A stretch of 64,000 nucleotides of DNA, taken from Bacillus sp. NTK074B. Its GTDB lineage: Bacteria; Bacillota; Bacilli; Bacillales; Bacillaceae_B. The stretch spans positions 1 through 64,000 of the forward strand of contig NZ_JAFKOH010000010.1 of the NCBI RefSeq assembly GCF_017303375.1, read 5' to 3'. The translations under genes were made by a program, and so were the position numbers. The notes beneath the pieces were generated by a model. The model was not told where the DNA came from and ran no database searches. It saw only the letters and a program-made list of their open reading frames with translations. Each line of letters opens with the position of its first letter. Position 1 is the stretch's first letter. Positions 1 to 13,799 of this stretch are shown in pieces.

Positions 1-400
1 CCCTCCGCTTTTCTGCATGTCCAGCTCCGGGGGCTTGGGGCTCGAGGTCATAAGCCAAGCCGACCAAAAAGGCAAAGAGCGCCGTTCCGATCGACTTGTC
101 TTATGCTTGTCGCCCCAGAGCAAGCCCCCTCCGCTTTTCTGCATGTCCAGCTCCGGGGGCTTGGGGCTCGAGGTCATAAGCCAAGCCGACCAAAAAGGCA
201 AAGTGCGCCTTTCCGGTCGACTTGTCTTATGCTTGTCGCCCCAGAGCAAGCCCCCTCCGCTTTTCGCGATGTCCAGCTCCGGCGGGTAGTCCCTCGAGGT
301 CACAACTGAAAAATCCCAAAAGGCAAAAAGCGCCTTTAGGGATTTCCCAGTTGTGCTTGTCGGGCCTGACCAACCCGCCTCCGCTTTTCTACCAAATGTG
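1..400. repeat. Tandem array of a ~126-bp intergenic repeat (about 3 units plus a diverged one)
   Basis: The landmark CCTCCGCTTTTC recurs at about 2, 128, 254 and 378, giving periods of 126, 126 and 124 bp. The first two periods are nearly identical; the last has a diverged centre. Each unit contains long imperfect inverted arms (GGGGGCTTG...CATAAG...CGACC against GGTCGACTTGTCTTATG...CAAGCCCCC), so each can fold into a long stem-loop. The CTCGAGGTCATAAGCC type sequence belongs to a repeat family I recognise from many Bacillaceae intergenic regions. The array is cut by the window start, so the true copy number is unknown. No gene is supported here. Confidence 0.9.
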
Positions 401-461
401 TTGAAAATGTGAACAATATAGAAACACGTGGATAGGTTGTGAACTTTTTAACTTGAACGCA

Positions 462-490
462 TTGACATAGATTAAGCCCTATTGTATGCT
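462..490 (+). promoter_or_regulatory. Candidate sigma-A promoter of the atp operon
   Basis: TTGACA at 462-467 is followed after 17 bp by TATGCT at 485-490. It lies 120 bp upstream of atpZ and is the best promoter match in the gene-free stretch 401-609, where I see nothing else. Position fits transcription of the whole atp operon. Confidence 0.6.
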
Positions 491-609
491 TACAAAGGAT
501 GTAAAATGATAAGGTTTTCACAATGAAGAAACCCTTATGCAATCGCTTTTGCGTCCTGTCTGAAATGCTTGCCTCATGTTCAAATTCCGTTTGAATGGGA
601 GAGGTTGAA

Positions 610-831
610 ATGGGTCAAAACAACGAAAGCCCATATAAAGCGATGGCGATTTATTCGGCCATTTTGGCACAGCTTGTCGGGTCTATCTTAGTCGGGATTT
701 TCCTTGGCAGATGGATCGATCAGCAGGTTGATTCAGCACCACTCTTTTTAATCATCGGACTATTCCTCGGTCTCGCCGCAGGAATCTATGCGATGCTTCG
801 AACAGTACGACATTTCTTCTTAGGAGAATAA
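610..831 (+). CDS. atpZ: AtpZ/AtpI-family small membrane protein, first gene of the atp operon
   Basis: A 73-residue protein with two predicted membrane helices (roughly residues 12-35 and 44-65) and a short charged N-terminus. It matches the F0F1-ATPase-associated AtpZ family (ATPase_gene1 type) that precedes atpI in Bacillaceae; family members are implicated in assembly or cation homeostasis around the Fo sector. A start five codons upstream (595) is open, but the ribosome site GGAGAGG (598-604) is placed for ATG 610, so 610 is preferred. It is the first gene of a run of ten same-strand genes, with only six bases before atpI. Confidence 0.82.
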   Translation: MGQNNESPYKAMAIYSAILAQLVGSILVGIFLGRWIDQQVDSAPLFLIIGLFLGLAAGIYAMLRTVRHFFLGE

Positions 832-837
832 TAAGAT

Positions 838-1212
838 ATGCCGGAACTCCATCAAATGTTTAATAGACAGCGGAAATACATACTTTACGTGCTATCTATT
901 TACGTCCTGGGCTGGGGATTCACCGCCCACAAATCAATATTCTTAGGGTTAATTTTAGGGACATTACTAAGTCTTTATATGCACTGGGGCATGACCAAGC
1001 GGGTCTCGAAGTTCGGGGACGCCGTGGTAGCCGGGCAAAAAGTGAGATCACTAGGAACCACTTCCCGTATGGCCGCAGCCGCCCTTGGAGTCATCATTGC
1101 CACACGATTTCCAGAAACATTTCATCTCCTAAGTCTTATTATTGGATTAATGACGACCTATATTGTCATTATGATAGATTATTTTTTCAGCAGCTTCAAA
1201 ACTAATAAATAG
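838..1212 (+). CDS. atpI: ATP synthase subunit I (AtpI)
   Basis: A 124-residue membrane protein with four predicted helices (about 14-32, 33-50, 72-90 and 96-117) and the size of Bacillus AtpI. AtpI is thought to act as a chaperone for assembly of the c-ring and is not part of the finished enzyme. The ribosome site AGGAGA overlaps the end of atpZ, so the two are probably translationally coupled. Identification rests on size, hydropathy and invariant position directly before atpB. Confidence 0.88.
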   Translation: MPELHQMFNRQRKYILYVLSIYVLGWGFTAHKSIFLGLILGTLLSLYMHWGMTKRVSKFGDAVVAGQKVRSLGTTSRMAAAALGVIIATRFPETFHLLSLIIGLMTTYIVIMIDYFFSSFKTNK

Positions 1213-1228
1213 CGGGGAAGAGAGGTGA

Positions 1229-1948
<720 letters not shown>

Positions 1949-2010
1949 TATATACCTGTTCATTACGGTGGACAAACATATATGTAAAAAATATTTTTCT
2001 TATATACTAA

Positions 2011-2241
<231 letters not shown>

Positions 2242-2253
2242 TACGGACAGTTT

Positions 2254-2292
2254 GAATGGCGAAGTTCGTCTAGACGATTATCTTCGCCATTC
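2254..2292 (+). promoter_or_regulatory. Intercistronic stem-loop after atpE
   Basis: GAATGGCGAAG (2254-2264) pairs perfectly with CTTCGCCATTC (2282-2292). No T-run follows, so it is unlikely to be a full terminator. A 3' hairpin after the c-subunit gene could protect or attenuate the transcript and help set the high c-subunit stoichiometry; that role is inferred. Confidence 0.75.
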
Positions 2293-2310
2293 CTATGTAC
2301 CAGAGAATAG

Positions 2311-3437
<1,127 letters not shown>

Positions 3438-3452
3438 CTTTCGTATAAATGA

Positions 3453-4973
<1,521 letters not shown>

Positions 4974-4977
4974 GGGA

Positions 4978-5014
4978 TGATAGGGAGAAGGGCCATAAGC
5001 CCGGCTCCCTATAT
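4978..5014 (+). promoter_or_regulatory. Intercistronic stem-loop between atpA and atpG
   Basis: GATAGGGAG and CTCCCTATATC arms enclose an inner GGG...CCC stem. No T-run follows. It may influence stability or relative expression of the alpha and gamma cistrons; this is inference from structure only. Confidence 0.6.
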
Positions 5015-5038
5015 CTGACAATATGTAAAGGGTGGTGA

Positions 5039-5902
<864 letters not shown>

Positions 5903-5956
5903 AACTTTTACGGTATTAGACCGTTTAGACTTCATAAAGTTTTTGTCAAAAGCTAG

Positions 5957-7375
<1,419 letters not shown>

Positions 7376-7379
7376 TTAG

Positions 7380-7802
<423 letters not shown>

Positions 7803-7811
7803 ATAATGAAG

Positions 7812-7845
7812 AAACCACCTTTCAAGTCGAAAGGTGGTTTTTTTT
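7812..7845 (+). terminator. Rho-independent terminator of the atp operon
   Basis: AAACCACCTTT and AAAGGTGGTTT form an 11-bp stem with a 7-nt loop, followed by a run of T. The convergent coat gene ends at its distal edge. Confidence 0.93.
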
Positions 7846-8521
7846 ATGGTAAATGAACGGTCTGAATATGCTGCATATTCAAGTAGATGGAATCCCCTTT
7901 GGCCGTAATCATTTCCATGATGTTCCCGTCCACTTTCTCAATCTTACCGATCAACTCTTCATTGACGCCAAGATTCAATACGACAAGGTGGCCGGTCAGT
8001 TTTTCAATCTGAACCTCAAAGCTCCTCGCCAGGGAGATGGCGGTTGATGGATTGACGGGAAGGTTCTCTTTTGCGAGGCGGAAAGGTGACTGATTCGTCG
8101 AATAAGGAATCAACCATTTTAAATGCTGCAGGGAGATATACATCGTTTTATAAACAGGGGAATAGAAGGAGAAGTAGTTATTCATGATGCCCGTAATATA
8201 GCCGTGAATCGGCTGATTGCCCATCGTGTAAATTTCAAGGAAGACTCCTTTGGCCGTCGTCAGAATTTTTCTCAGTGACAACTGATCCTCCTGCTCGAGC
8301 TGGGGACTTTCCTTTGGTTCGTTGATCCCGATGAATTCCTTCGTTACGATCGACAAGTTTTTAATATGGGAGGTAGAGATATAGATATAATCTTCTCCGT
8401 TATAGACGATCAGAACTTCATTGCCCACTTCGATTAAGTATCCATTGATCGTCTTCTTACCAGTCAGTTCAATAATGACCGCTTCTCCGGTGAATTTCGA
8501 ATAGACATTTTTCATGCGCAT
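7844..8521 (-). CDS. Probable spore coat protein with three LSm-like repeats (CotB/DUF2642-like)
   Basis: A 225-residue protein made of three diverged modules of about 50 residues (roughly 8-57, 87-137 and 170-222). Each has a GxxVxxxL..G..L.GYI.EV...Y.YIS..HIK pattern: TINGYLIEVGNEVLIV...YISTSHIKNL, PIHGYITGIMNN...YISLQHLKWL and ELIGKIEKVDGN...YLNMQHIQTV. This is the small beta-barrel module of CotB-type coat proteins. No signal peptide or membrane segment is seen. It is third in a same-strand coat cluster. The start is ambiguous: ATG 8521 has a 4-nt spacer from AAAGGAG, ATG 8515 a 10-nt spacer. Expression in the mother cell is inferred. Confidence 0.65.
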   Translation of the reverse strand: MRMKNVYSKFTGEAVIIELTGKKTINGYLIEVGNEVLIVYNGEDYIYISTSHIKNLSIVTKEFIGINEPKESPQLEQEDQLSLRKILTTAKGVFLEIYTMGNQPIHGYITGIMNNYFSFYSPVYKTMYISLQHLKWLIPYSTNQSPFRLAKENLPVNPSTAISLARSFEVQIEKLTGHLVVLNLGVNEELIGKIEKVDGNIMEMITAKGDSIYLNMQHIQTVHLP

Positions 8522-8758
8522 GTTACTCCTTTCTGAACAGTGTAGCTATTCATTTCATTGATTCTTGCCCAAGATACTTTGTCCAGATTCTTGGATCAAA
8601 TCAGTTTGAATAGATGAAGCCGTTGACAAGATGTTAAGAACAATCCCAGCACCCTCTTGGAAGAACCCCATAGTGGATACTGAGATTATTTTTCTATTAA
8701 ACAATTTGTTCATTGTATTTGCCCATTCCCGAGTTTCATTATATTGAATAGAGAACCA

Positions 8759-9373
8759 TTACTTGGAAGAATTGGCTCCTTCAATTTCATCAAGGTAAAA
8801 GGCGGGCTTACGTTTTTTCACATTTTTACTTGAAGATTTACTTGAAGATTTATTTGAAGATTGTTTCTGTGACGATGCTTGAGCAGATGAATCTTCATTT
8901 TTGGACGAACCGTCGGACGAATTTGACGATCCGCTGTCAGTGTCAGTGGAAGTCGTCTTCTTAGACGCATCATATACGTTCAGAACGGAAGAATGCTTCA
9001 GGTAAACTCTGTCCTTCCCTTGAGTCAACACGAGGTGATCATTTTCCACTGCTGATAGAATACCGGAATAGGATGCTTTTCCGGTACCGTTGATCGTCAC
9101 CCAGTTAAGCAGGCTCTGAGACAAGACGTCCGAAATCTTTTCCCCTTTTAGATGATCACCGGCAACCGGCAATGCTTTTACATATTTAGAGCTCTTGGTC
9201 ACAGACTGGATTTGTGAAATCGGATAATATAATGTTTCGTTTTCACTTGAATAGATGGTCAACATTTCAGCACTGACCTCTGCCAGCTGACCTGACAGCT
9301 TCGTGCCGTCATTCAACATAATGTTAAGTTGATGTCCGGTCAATGCTTTTAATGAATCATTGAAATTACTCAT
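8759..9373 (-). CDS. CotB-like spore coat protein with serine-rich tail
   Basis: A 204-residue protein with two LSm-like modules (about 10-60 and 82-130) ending in YYPISQIQSV and YLKHSSVLNV, then a low-complexity Ser/Lys tail (about 135-190, KSSSKSSSKN and similar). The tail recalls the C-terminus of B. subtilis CotB, which is the substrate of the CotH kinase; no cotH lies in this window. Ribosome site AAGGAGGAGC precedes ATG 9373. With the upstream gene it looks like CotB functions divided between two proteins. Confidence 0.78.
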   Translation of the reverse strand: MSNFNDSLKALTGHQLNIMLNDGTKLSGQLAEVSAEMLTIYSSENETLYYPISQIQSVTKSSKYVKALPVAGDHLKGEKISDVLSQSLLNWVTINGTGKASYSGILSAVENDHLVLTQGKDRVYLKHSSVLNVYDASKKTTSTDTDSGSSNSSDGSSKNEDSSAQASSQKQSSNKSSSKSSSKNVKKRKPAFYLDEIEGANSSK

Positions 9374-9400
9374 TTATGCTCCTCCTTACTCTCTAGAGAA

Positions 9401-9859
9401 TTACTTCTCTTCTTCCGTTTTCTCTTCTTTTTCCGGCTTCACGCCGTAGCTGATGCTCTTGATATGATACGTAGCTAGGCGGACAACTTCTTCATTTAAC
9501 ACCAGCGTGACGAATTCATCACTTGAATGATCAAGGATCCCCTCGATCTTTTCAGGACCTCCGCGGTTGATCTTGACCCATTGGTATTTCAAGCTTGTGA
9601 GCAATGTACCCAATGTGTCTTCTTTCATAAATTCCAAACCTTCTTCTGACAGTTCTTCCTTAACCGGCATCCCAGTCTTGATGTTTTGAGAAATACTCTT
9701 TACATGTGCCGAGTTGAAGTAAACGACTCCATCTTTTTCAGACAGCAGGGCAAAGTGATCGTCCCCTCCATACAAAAGCTTTCCTTCACGTGACTCAGGG
9801 CCTCCACGGTTCACCTTTACCACTTTTCCTACCAGTGATGACAATAATTCTCTATTCAT
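9401..9859 (-). CDS. cotB: CotB-type spore coat protein, NRGGPES modules
   Basis: A 152-residue protein with two modules that carry the CotB signature, VNRGGPESREGKLL...VVYFNSAHVKSIS and INRGGPEKIEGIL...VVRLATYHIKSIS. It lacks the Ser-rich tail of B. subtilis CotB; that tail is on the adjacent downstream protein. C-terminus is short and acidic-basic (EKEEKTEEEK). Ribosome site GGAGGGAACT precedes ATG 9859. It is the first gene of the minus-strand coat cluster and is divergent from the Lys/Gly-rich gene at 10089. Outer coat location is inferred from the family. Confidence 0.82.
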   Translation of the reverse strand: MNRELLSSLVGKVVKVNRGGPESREGKLLYGGDDHFALLSEKDGVVYFNSAHVKSISQNIKTGMPVKEELSEEGLEFMKEDTLGTLLTSLKYQWVKINRGGPEKIEGILDHSSDEFVTLVLNEEVVRLATYHIKSISYGVKPEKEEKTEEEK

Positions 9860-10088
9860 ACTAGTTCCCTCCAGTTATCTAAACGTTTTCACTTTATGTA
9901 TATGTGACAGGCCGTGACGGCGTACTATTACAGAAGCCCTTTTTATAGGACTAGTCGTCGGGATTCAGGGATCTTTCGTACACTATCATCCTTTCATCGT
10001 GATAAAAAGGGCTCAGAAAACGGGGGGACAACCCATACGCCACACCACCCAGACACGTAAACTAAAGAAAGAACAAAAAGGAGATGAA

Positions 10089-10325
10089 ATGATGAGCACG
10101 AAAAGAGGGCAAGGAAAAGGTCAGAACCAATGCAAACAATACGGGGAATACCAATGGATGATGGGAGAAATGGGTAACCAAGACGCTAAAGGCGGCAAAG
10201 GCAAACAGAAGGACCAGGGCAAAGGAAAAGGCAAACAAGCCAACTGCGACTGTCAAGGCTACTACTACGAATGCATGGAAAAACGCCAAAAAGGCAAAGG
10301 CAAAAATAAAAACAAACGCAAATAA
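10089..10325 (+). CDS. Small Lys/Gly/Gln-rich protein, candidate coat component
   Basis: A 78-residue, very basic low-complexity protein: GKGK-type runs (residues 5-12, 36-52, 66-78) flank a Tyr/Met patch and a CDCQGYYYECM segment with three cysteines. No fold is recognised. An upstream open frame to 9999 exists, but the ribosome site AAAAAGGAGATG supports ATG 10089 (or ATG 10092). It is divergent from the cotB-like genes; basic, repetitive small proteins in this position (such as CotG in B. subtilis) often polymerise in the coat. The coat assignment is inferred from neighbours and composition. Confidence 0.6.
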   Translation: MMSTKRGQGKGQNQCKQYGEYQWMMGEMGNQDAKGGKGKQKDQGKGKGKQANCDCQGYYYECMEKRQKGKGKNKNKRK

Positions 10326-10370
10326 CCCCACCCAGCATCCCCCTCCACACCTCCCCCAAAAAACTCAAAA

Positions 10371-10410
10371 AAACCACCCATTACAATCCCCTGTAATGGG
10401 TGGTTTTTTT
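10371..10410 (+). terminator. Strong rho-independent terminator
   Basis: A perfect 15-bp stem AAACCACCCATTACA / TGTAATGGGTGGTTT with a 6-nt loop, flanked by A-run and T-run, so possibly bidirectional. It follows the 10089-10325 gene by 45 bp and abuts a REP element. Confidence 0.93.
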
Positions 10411-10424
10411 GAGGGACGGACCTC
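10411..10424 (+). repeat. REP element GAGGGACGGACCTC
   Basis: Exact copy of the window-wide 14-mer, touching the T-run of the preceding terminator. Confidence 0.9.
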
Positions 10425-10505
10425 ACCATATAAGAAACAAATATTAAAAAAACATAGTATCCATCACGTTTACCGATCGGAAATATATCAAAACAGCGTT
10501 ATTTT

Positions 10506-10519
10506 GAGGGACGGACCTC
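10506..10519 (+). repeat. REP element GAGGGACGGACCTC
   Basis: Exact copy, same orientation as the one at 10411. Apart from these two copies and the terminator, the gene-free stretch 10326-10738 shows nothing else I can name. Confidence 0.9.
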
Positions 10520-10738
10520 CACGAACGTCCACGACGTAACTCTACATACAAAGAAAAATCCCGGAATAGAAATCACCCGTATGGAAGCGTCATCCCACAC
10601 CCCCGATGAAAACTAAAAACCAGCAAAATTTCAATGCTTAACTCAACTTAAAAATTTTGTAAAATGGATGTGTTGTTACAGAATTATGTGGTAGAATGGT
10701 CTATGTGCGTCAAAATGATTTAAAAGGGAGTGAGAAGA

Positions 10739-10975
10739 GTGGTGGAAAGCTTTGGACAACAGGCCCTTATCAGCATGCTAGTGCATCTATTTGTGTTCGG
10801 GATCACGTTTTGGTCACTGCAAGCCATTCAGTTAGACAAGCTCCTGAAGAAAAATCGAGTCGCTCAAGGGAGACTATTGTATATCCTGTTGACGGTCGCA
10901 ATCGGGTCAGCCGTCAGCCGTTTTTTACTGGATTATTACCTTTGGTCTCAAAGCTTGCCTGTTTTCTTTGAATAA
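10739..10975 (+). CDS. ywzB: YwzB-family (DUF1146) small membrane protein
   Basis: About 78 residues with two predicted helices (about 8-28 and 42-62) and the conserved pattern GQQALISMLVHL...FWSLQAIQLDK...FLLDYYLWSQSLP. This family lies between the atp operon and murA in Bacillus; its function is unknown. GTG codons at 10730, 10739 and 10742 are possible starts; AAAGGGAG (10722-10730) has the right spacing to 10739. Confidence 0.8.
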   Translation: MVESFGQQALISMLVHLFVFGITFWSLQAIQLDKLLKKNRVAQGRLLYILLTVAIGSAVSRFLLDYYLWSQSLPVFFE

Positions 10976-11194
10976 GTAGAGTTTCTGACAAAAATAGGTC
11001 TTCCTGCATGTTTTCAAGGGATCCTGATTTGAGTAAGATTAATTTTGTGTTCGTTCCTTTGTGAAAAAGTTTCAAAGTGAAACCCTTTTCACCGGACGAC
11101 CGGAAAGCCTCAATAATTGTAAAAAGATGACGACTATTTTCAAGTATGTTCTCCTCCTATTCGGACAGACTTAAGGTAAGGGGAGGAATGAAAA

Positions 11195-11944
11195 ATGGGT
11201 CGGTATCTTTACATTATTTTAATCTTTTTCGTTGGATTAGGTTTTCTTACTGTCTATAATGGGAACAACACTATCGAAGCCAAACATTTATTAGACATTG
11301 AAAAGCTTGATCAAGCCATTGTTCATTCTCAGGGTCAGATAACTGAATGGTCTCTATATGCAAGAGAAAACAAAAAAAGCTTCACGAATAAAGGGTTTGC
11401 CAAATATAGTACTACTATGCAAGAAACATTTTCTGATTTTGACTGGGTGACGCAAAAGTCAGCTGAAGAAGTAGTGGTTGTGGGACAACGTCAGACGTCT
11501 CACGGGGAAGAAACCATTAAGTTTCAGAGGACCCTCACAAACGAGCACTCGGTTTCGTATATTATGTATGAAATGCGGGGAAATCAGAAAGCGTTGGGAA
11601 CAGATGCGAAGCAGTATATCAAGTCTGAATTCATCCCAAATATGGAAATCATTTTTACTACTAAACCGTTGATTTTCTCTTGTATAAAAGGCGAATTCAA
11701 TGATAAGCTTGAGAAAGTTTTGTCGAATCAGGCTGTCGAATTAATGTCGAAATTAGACGCAAAAGAACTGGAATCACTTAAAGAAGAAGACTTTTATTCC
11801 ATTTCAGCTTACTCGGAACAAATGTCACGGACTATACCTACAAAAAATGATGATATGAATATACAACTAGGCTTACGGAAAAATGGAATGGGCGCTAAGA
11901 CAACCTTTGTGATTGGCACACCCATCCTAATTATTGAATATTAA
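11195..11944 (+). CDS. ywmB: YwmB-family protein (DUF1779, TATA-box-binding-like)
   Basis: A 249-residue protein with an N-terminal hydrophobic segment (about 4-20, signal peptide or anchor), then a soluble extracytoplasmic region. Size, anchor and location directly before murA match B. subtilis YwmB. Function is unknown. Ribosome site GGGGAGGAATG precedes ATG 11195; 32 bp separate it from murA, suggesting co-transcription. Confidence 0.8.
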   Translation: MGRYLYIILIFFVGLGFLTVYNGNNTIEAKHLLDIEKLDQAIVHSQGQITEWSLYARENKKSFTNKGFAKYSTTMQETFSDFDWVTQKSAEEVVVVGQRQTSHGEETIKFQRTLTNEHSVSYIMYEMRGNQKALGTDAKQYIKSEFIPNMEIIFTTKPLIFSCIKGEFNDKLEKVLSNQAVELMSKLDAKELESLKEEDFYSISAYSEQMSRTIPTKNDDMNIQLGLRKNGMGAKTTFVIGTPILIIEY

Positions 11945-11976
11945 TATAGAGAAATTGGACGCGGAGGGGAATACTC

Positions 11977-13281
11977 TTGGAAAAAATTATCGTCCGCGGC
12001 GGTCAGCGTTTAAGCGGTACAGTGCAAGTTGAAGGAGCTAAGAATGCCGTTTTACCAGTCATCGCTGCTACATTATTAGCAAGTGAAGGAAAAAGTGTCA
12101 TAAAAAATGTACCACCACTCTCCGATGTATATACGATCAATGAAGTATTACGTCATTTAAATACAGATGTAGAGTTTAACAATGGTGAAGTCATCGTGAA
12201 TGCATCAAGAGAGTTGTTTATTGAAGCACCGTTTGAATATGTGCGTAAAATGCGTGCATCCGTTCTTGTAATGGGATCACTCTTAGGGCGAACAGGTAAA
12301 GCGCGTGTCGCTCTTCCTGGTGGCTGTGCAATTGGATCAAGACCGATTGACCAACACTTAAAAGGCTTCGAAGCAATGGGAGCCAAAGTGAAGGTAGGAA
12401 ATGGTTTCATCGAAGCTGAAGTAGATGGAAGACTAAAGGGTGCCAAGGTGTATCTGGACTTCCCAAGCGTTGGGGCTACAGAAAACATCATGATGGCAGC
12501 GGTTCTTGCAGAAGGAACAACCATCTTGGAAAACGTAGCAAAAGAGCCTGAAATCGTCGACCTAGCGAACTTCCTGAACAAAATGGGAGGAAGCGTAGTA
12601 GGTGCAGGAACCGGCACGATCCGTATCGAGGGTGTAGACCGTCTGTATGGCGTGGAGCACAGCATCATTCCTGACCGTATCGAAGCAGGTACCTTCATGG
12701 TTGCAGCTGCGATCACACAAGGTGATGTCCTTGTAAAAGGAGCAATCCCTGAACACTTATCTTCATTAGTGGCGAAGATGGAAGAGATGGGCGTTACGAT
12801 CATCGACGAAGGAGATGGCCTTCGTGTCATCGGACCTGAAAAGTTGAAATCCGTCGATATCAAAACGATGCCTCATCCAGGATTCCCGACAGATATGCAA
12901 TCCCAAATGATGGCATTGCTTCTAGCAGCAGACGGTACCAGCGTCATCACTGAAACAGTTTTTGAAAATCGTTTCATGCATGCAGAAGAATTCCGTCGTA
13001 TGGGCGCAGACATCAAGATTGAAGGCCGCTCTGTCATCATGAACGGACCAACACCTCTTCAAGGGGCGGAAGTGGCTGCAACGGATCTTCGTGCAGCAGC
13101 AGCACTTTCCATCGCTGGTCTTGTCGCAGACGGTTACACTCGCGTGACAGAACTAAAGCATTTAGATCGTGGATATGTGAACTTCCATCAGAAGCTTGCA
13201 GGCCTTGGTGCCGATATCGAGCGTGTGAAGGAAGTGGAGGAAACACCTGTTTCTGAGCAAGATATGATTAAGGATGCATAA
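11977..13281 (+). CDS. murA: UDP-N-acetylglucosamine 1-carboxyvinyltransferase
   Basis: Catalyses the first committed step of peptidoglycan synthesis, transfer of enolpyruvate from PEP to UDP-GlcNAc, in the cytoplasm. The full 434 residues show the EPSP-synthase fold, and the catalytic cysteine is Cys117 in [13 protein letters not shown], the residue attacked by fosfomycin. The start is TTG with GCGGAGGGGA upstream, and the protein begins [10 protein letters not shown] as in B. subtilis MurAA. Position after ywmB and before spoIID supports murAA rather than the paralogue murAB. Confidence 0.97.
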   Translation: MEKIIVRGGQRLSGTVQVEGAKNAVLPVIAATLLASEGKSVIKNVPPLSDVYTINEVLRHLNTDVEFNNGEVIVNASRELFIEAPFEYVRKMRASVLVMGSLLGRTGKARVALPGGCAIGSRPIDQHLKGFEAMGAKVKVGNGFIEAEVDGRLKGAKVYLDFPSVGATENIMMAAVLAEGTTILENVAKEPEIVDLANFLNKMGGSVVGAGTGTIRIEGVDRLYGVEHSIIPDRIEAGTFMVAAAITQGDVLVKGAIPEHLSSLVAKMEEMGVTIIDEGDGLRVIGPEKLKSVDIKTMPHPGFPTDMQSQMMALLLAADGTSVITETVFENRFMHAEEFRRMGADIKIEGRSVIMNGPTPLQGAEVAATDLRAAAALSIAGLVADGYTRVTELKHLDRGYVNFHQKLAGLGADIERVKEVEETPVSEQDMIKDA

Positions 13282-13292
13282 ATAGGTAGATC

Positions 13293-13327
13293 AAAGGTGA
13301 GCTCTCTTATAGGAGCTTGCCTTTTTT
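13293..13327 (+). terminator. Terminator of murA
   Basis: AAAGGTGAGCTC pairs with GAGCTTGCCTTT, followed by a T-run, 11 bp after the murA stop. Confidence 0.8.
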
Positions 13328-13391
13328 GTTTGGTTTTTTGGTGTGGGTGACGTGTGACTGGTGATGTTGTTAGTTGGTAAAAAAAGTAATT

Positions 13392-13510
13392 CGGCTGGAT
13401 TAATGATCATTTCGGCTGAAATGTGGTCGATATCGGCAGGATTTTTCATGAAAGTGGCTGGATTTTTCCGCATAACGGCTCTATTCCAGAAGAAAACGGC
13501 AGGATTTGGA
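13392..13510. repeat. Six-unit array with exact 21-bp period, core (C/T)GGCTGGATTTTT
   Basis: The CGGC/TGGC core starts at 13392, 13413, 13434, 13455, 13476 and 13497, five successive steps of exactly 21 bp. The core is partly conserved (CGGCTGGATT, CGGCTGAAAT, CGGCAGGATTTTT, TGGCTGGATTTTT, CGGCTCTATT, CGGCAGGATTT) and the remaining half of each unit varies. The stretch 13328-13704 holds no gene I can support. A GTGTGGGTGACG fragment (about 13341-13352) is shared with the repeat at 33160-33213. Confidence 0.85.
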
Positions 13511-13560
13511 AACTGAGAGACCGAGATCATAGTGAAGATCGAGTGTCAGCAACGATATAT

Positions 13561-13652
13561 TTTCAAAAACGCCACACTTCTTTTCAAAAACCTCATTTTA
13601 TTTTCAAAACTACGGCATTTATTTTCAATTCCAACATTTTATTTTCAAAAAA
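13561..13652. repeat. Five-unit array with 20-21-bp period, core ATTTTCAAAA
   Basis: The C of TTTTCAAAA falls at 13564, 13585, 13605, 13626 and 13646, steps of 21, 20, 21 and 20 bp. Spacers differ in sequence. It lies 50 bp after the 21-bp array at 13392-13510 but has a different core. Confidence 0.85.
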
Positions 13653-13704
13653 CCCATTCCCTTGCATACTATCATTCCCTACCCTCAAACTCTCCCAATT
13701 CACA

Positions 13705-13734
13705 ATCATAATTGCTTGTCCACTACCATACATA
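13705..13734 (+). promoter_or_regulatory. Candidate sigma-E promoter of spoIID
   Basis: ATCATAAT (13705-13712) and CATACATA (13727-13734) with a 14-bp spacer fit the sigma-E pattern (GTCATATT, 14 bp, CATACAnT) with few mismatches. It lies about 65 bp upstream of the spoIID start. B. subtilis spoIID is a sigma-E gene. Confidence 0.6.
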
Positions 13735-13799
13735 TGAAAGAGAGTGGAGAAGTGTGCAAGGACATTCTCCTATTTAATCTTTCATTGGAGGCCGCGAAC

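Noticed and set aside
17-289. 90-codon ORF made of a repeated 42-residue unit
   Set aside because: It arises from the 126-bp DNA repeat, which is a multiple of three. It has no ribosome site, and the other frames (103-309, 222-404) are equally open.
1-400. CRISPR array
   Set aside because: Units are 126 bp with no short repeat/unique spacer structure, and no cas genes are in the window.
12153-12863. 236-codon minus-strand ORF
   Set aside because: Antisense to murA.
13392-13510. CRISPR-like or microsatellite reading of the 21-bp arrays
   Set aside because: The conserved part is only about 10 bp, spacers are about 11 bp, and units are degenerate; there is no leader or cas gene and no exact tandem repetition.
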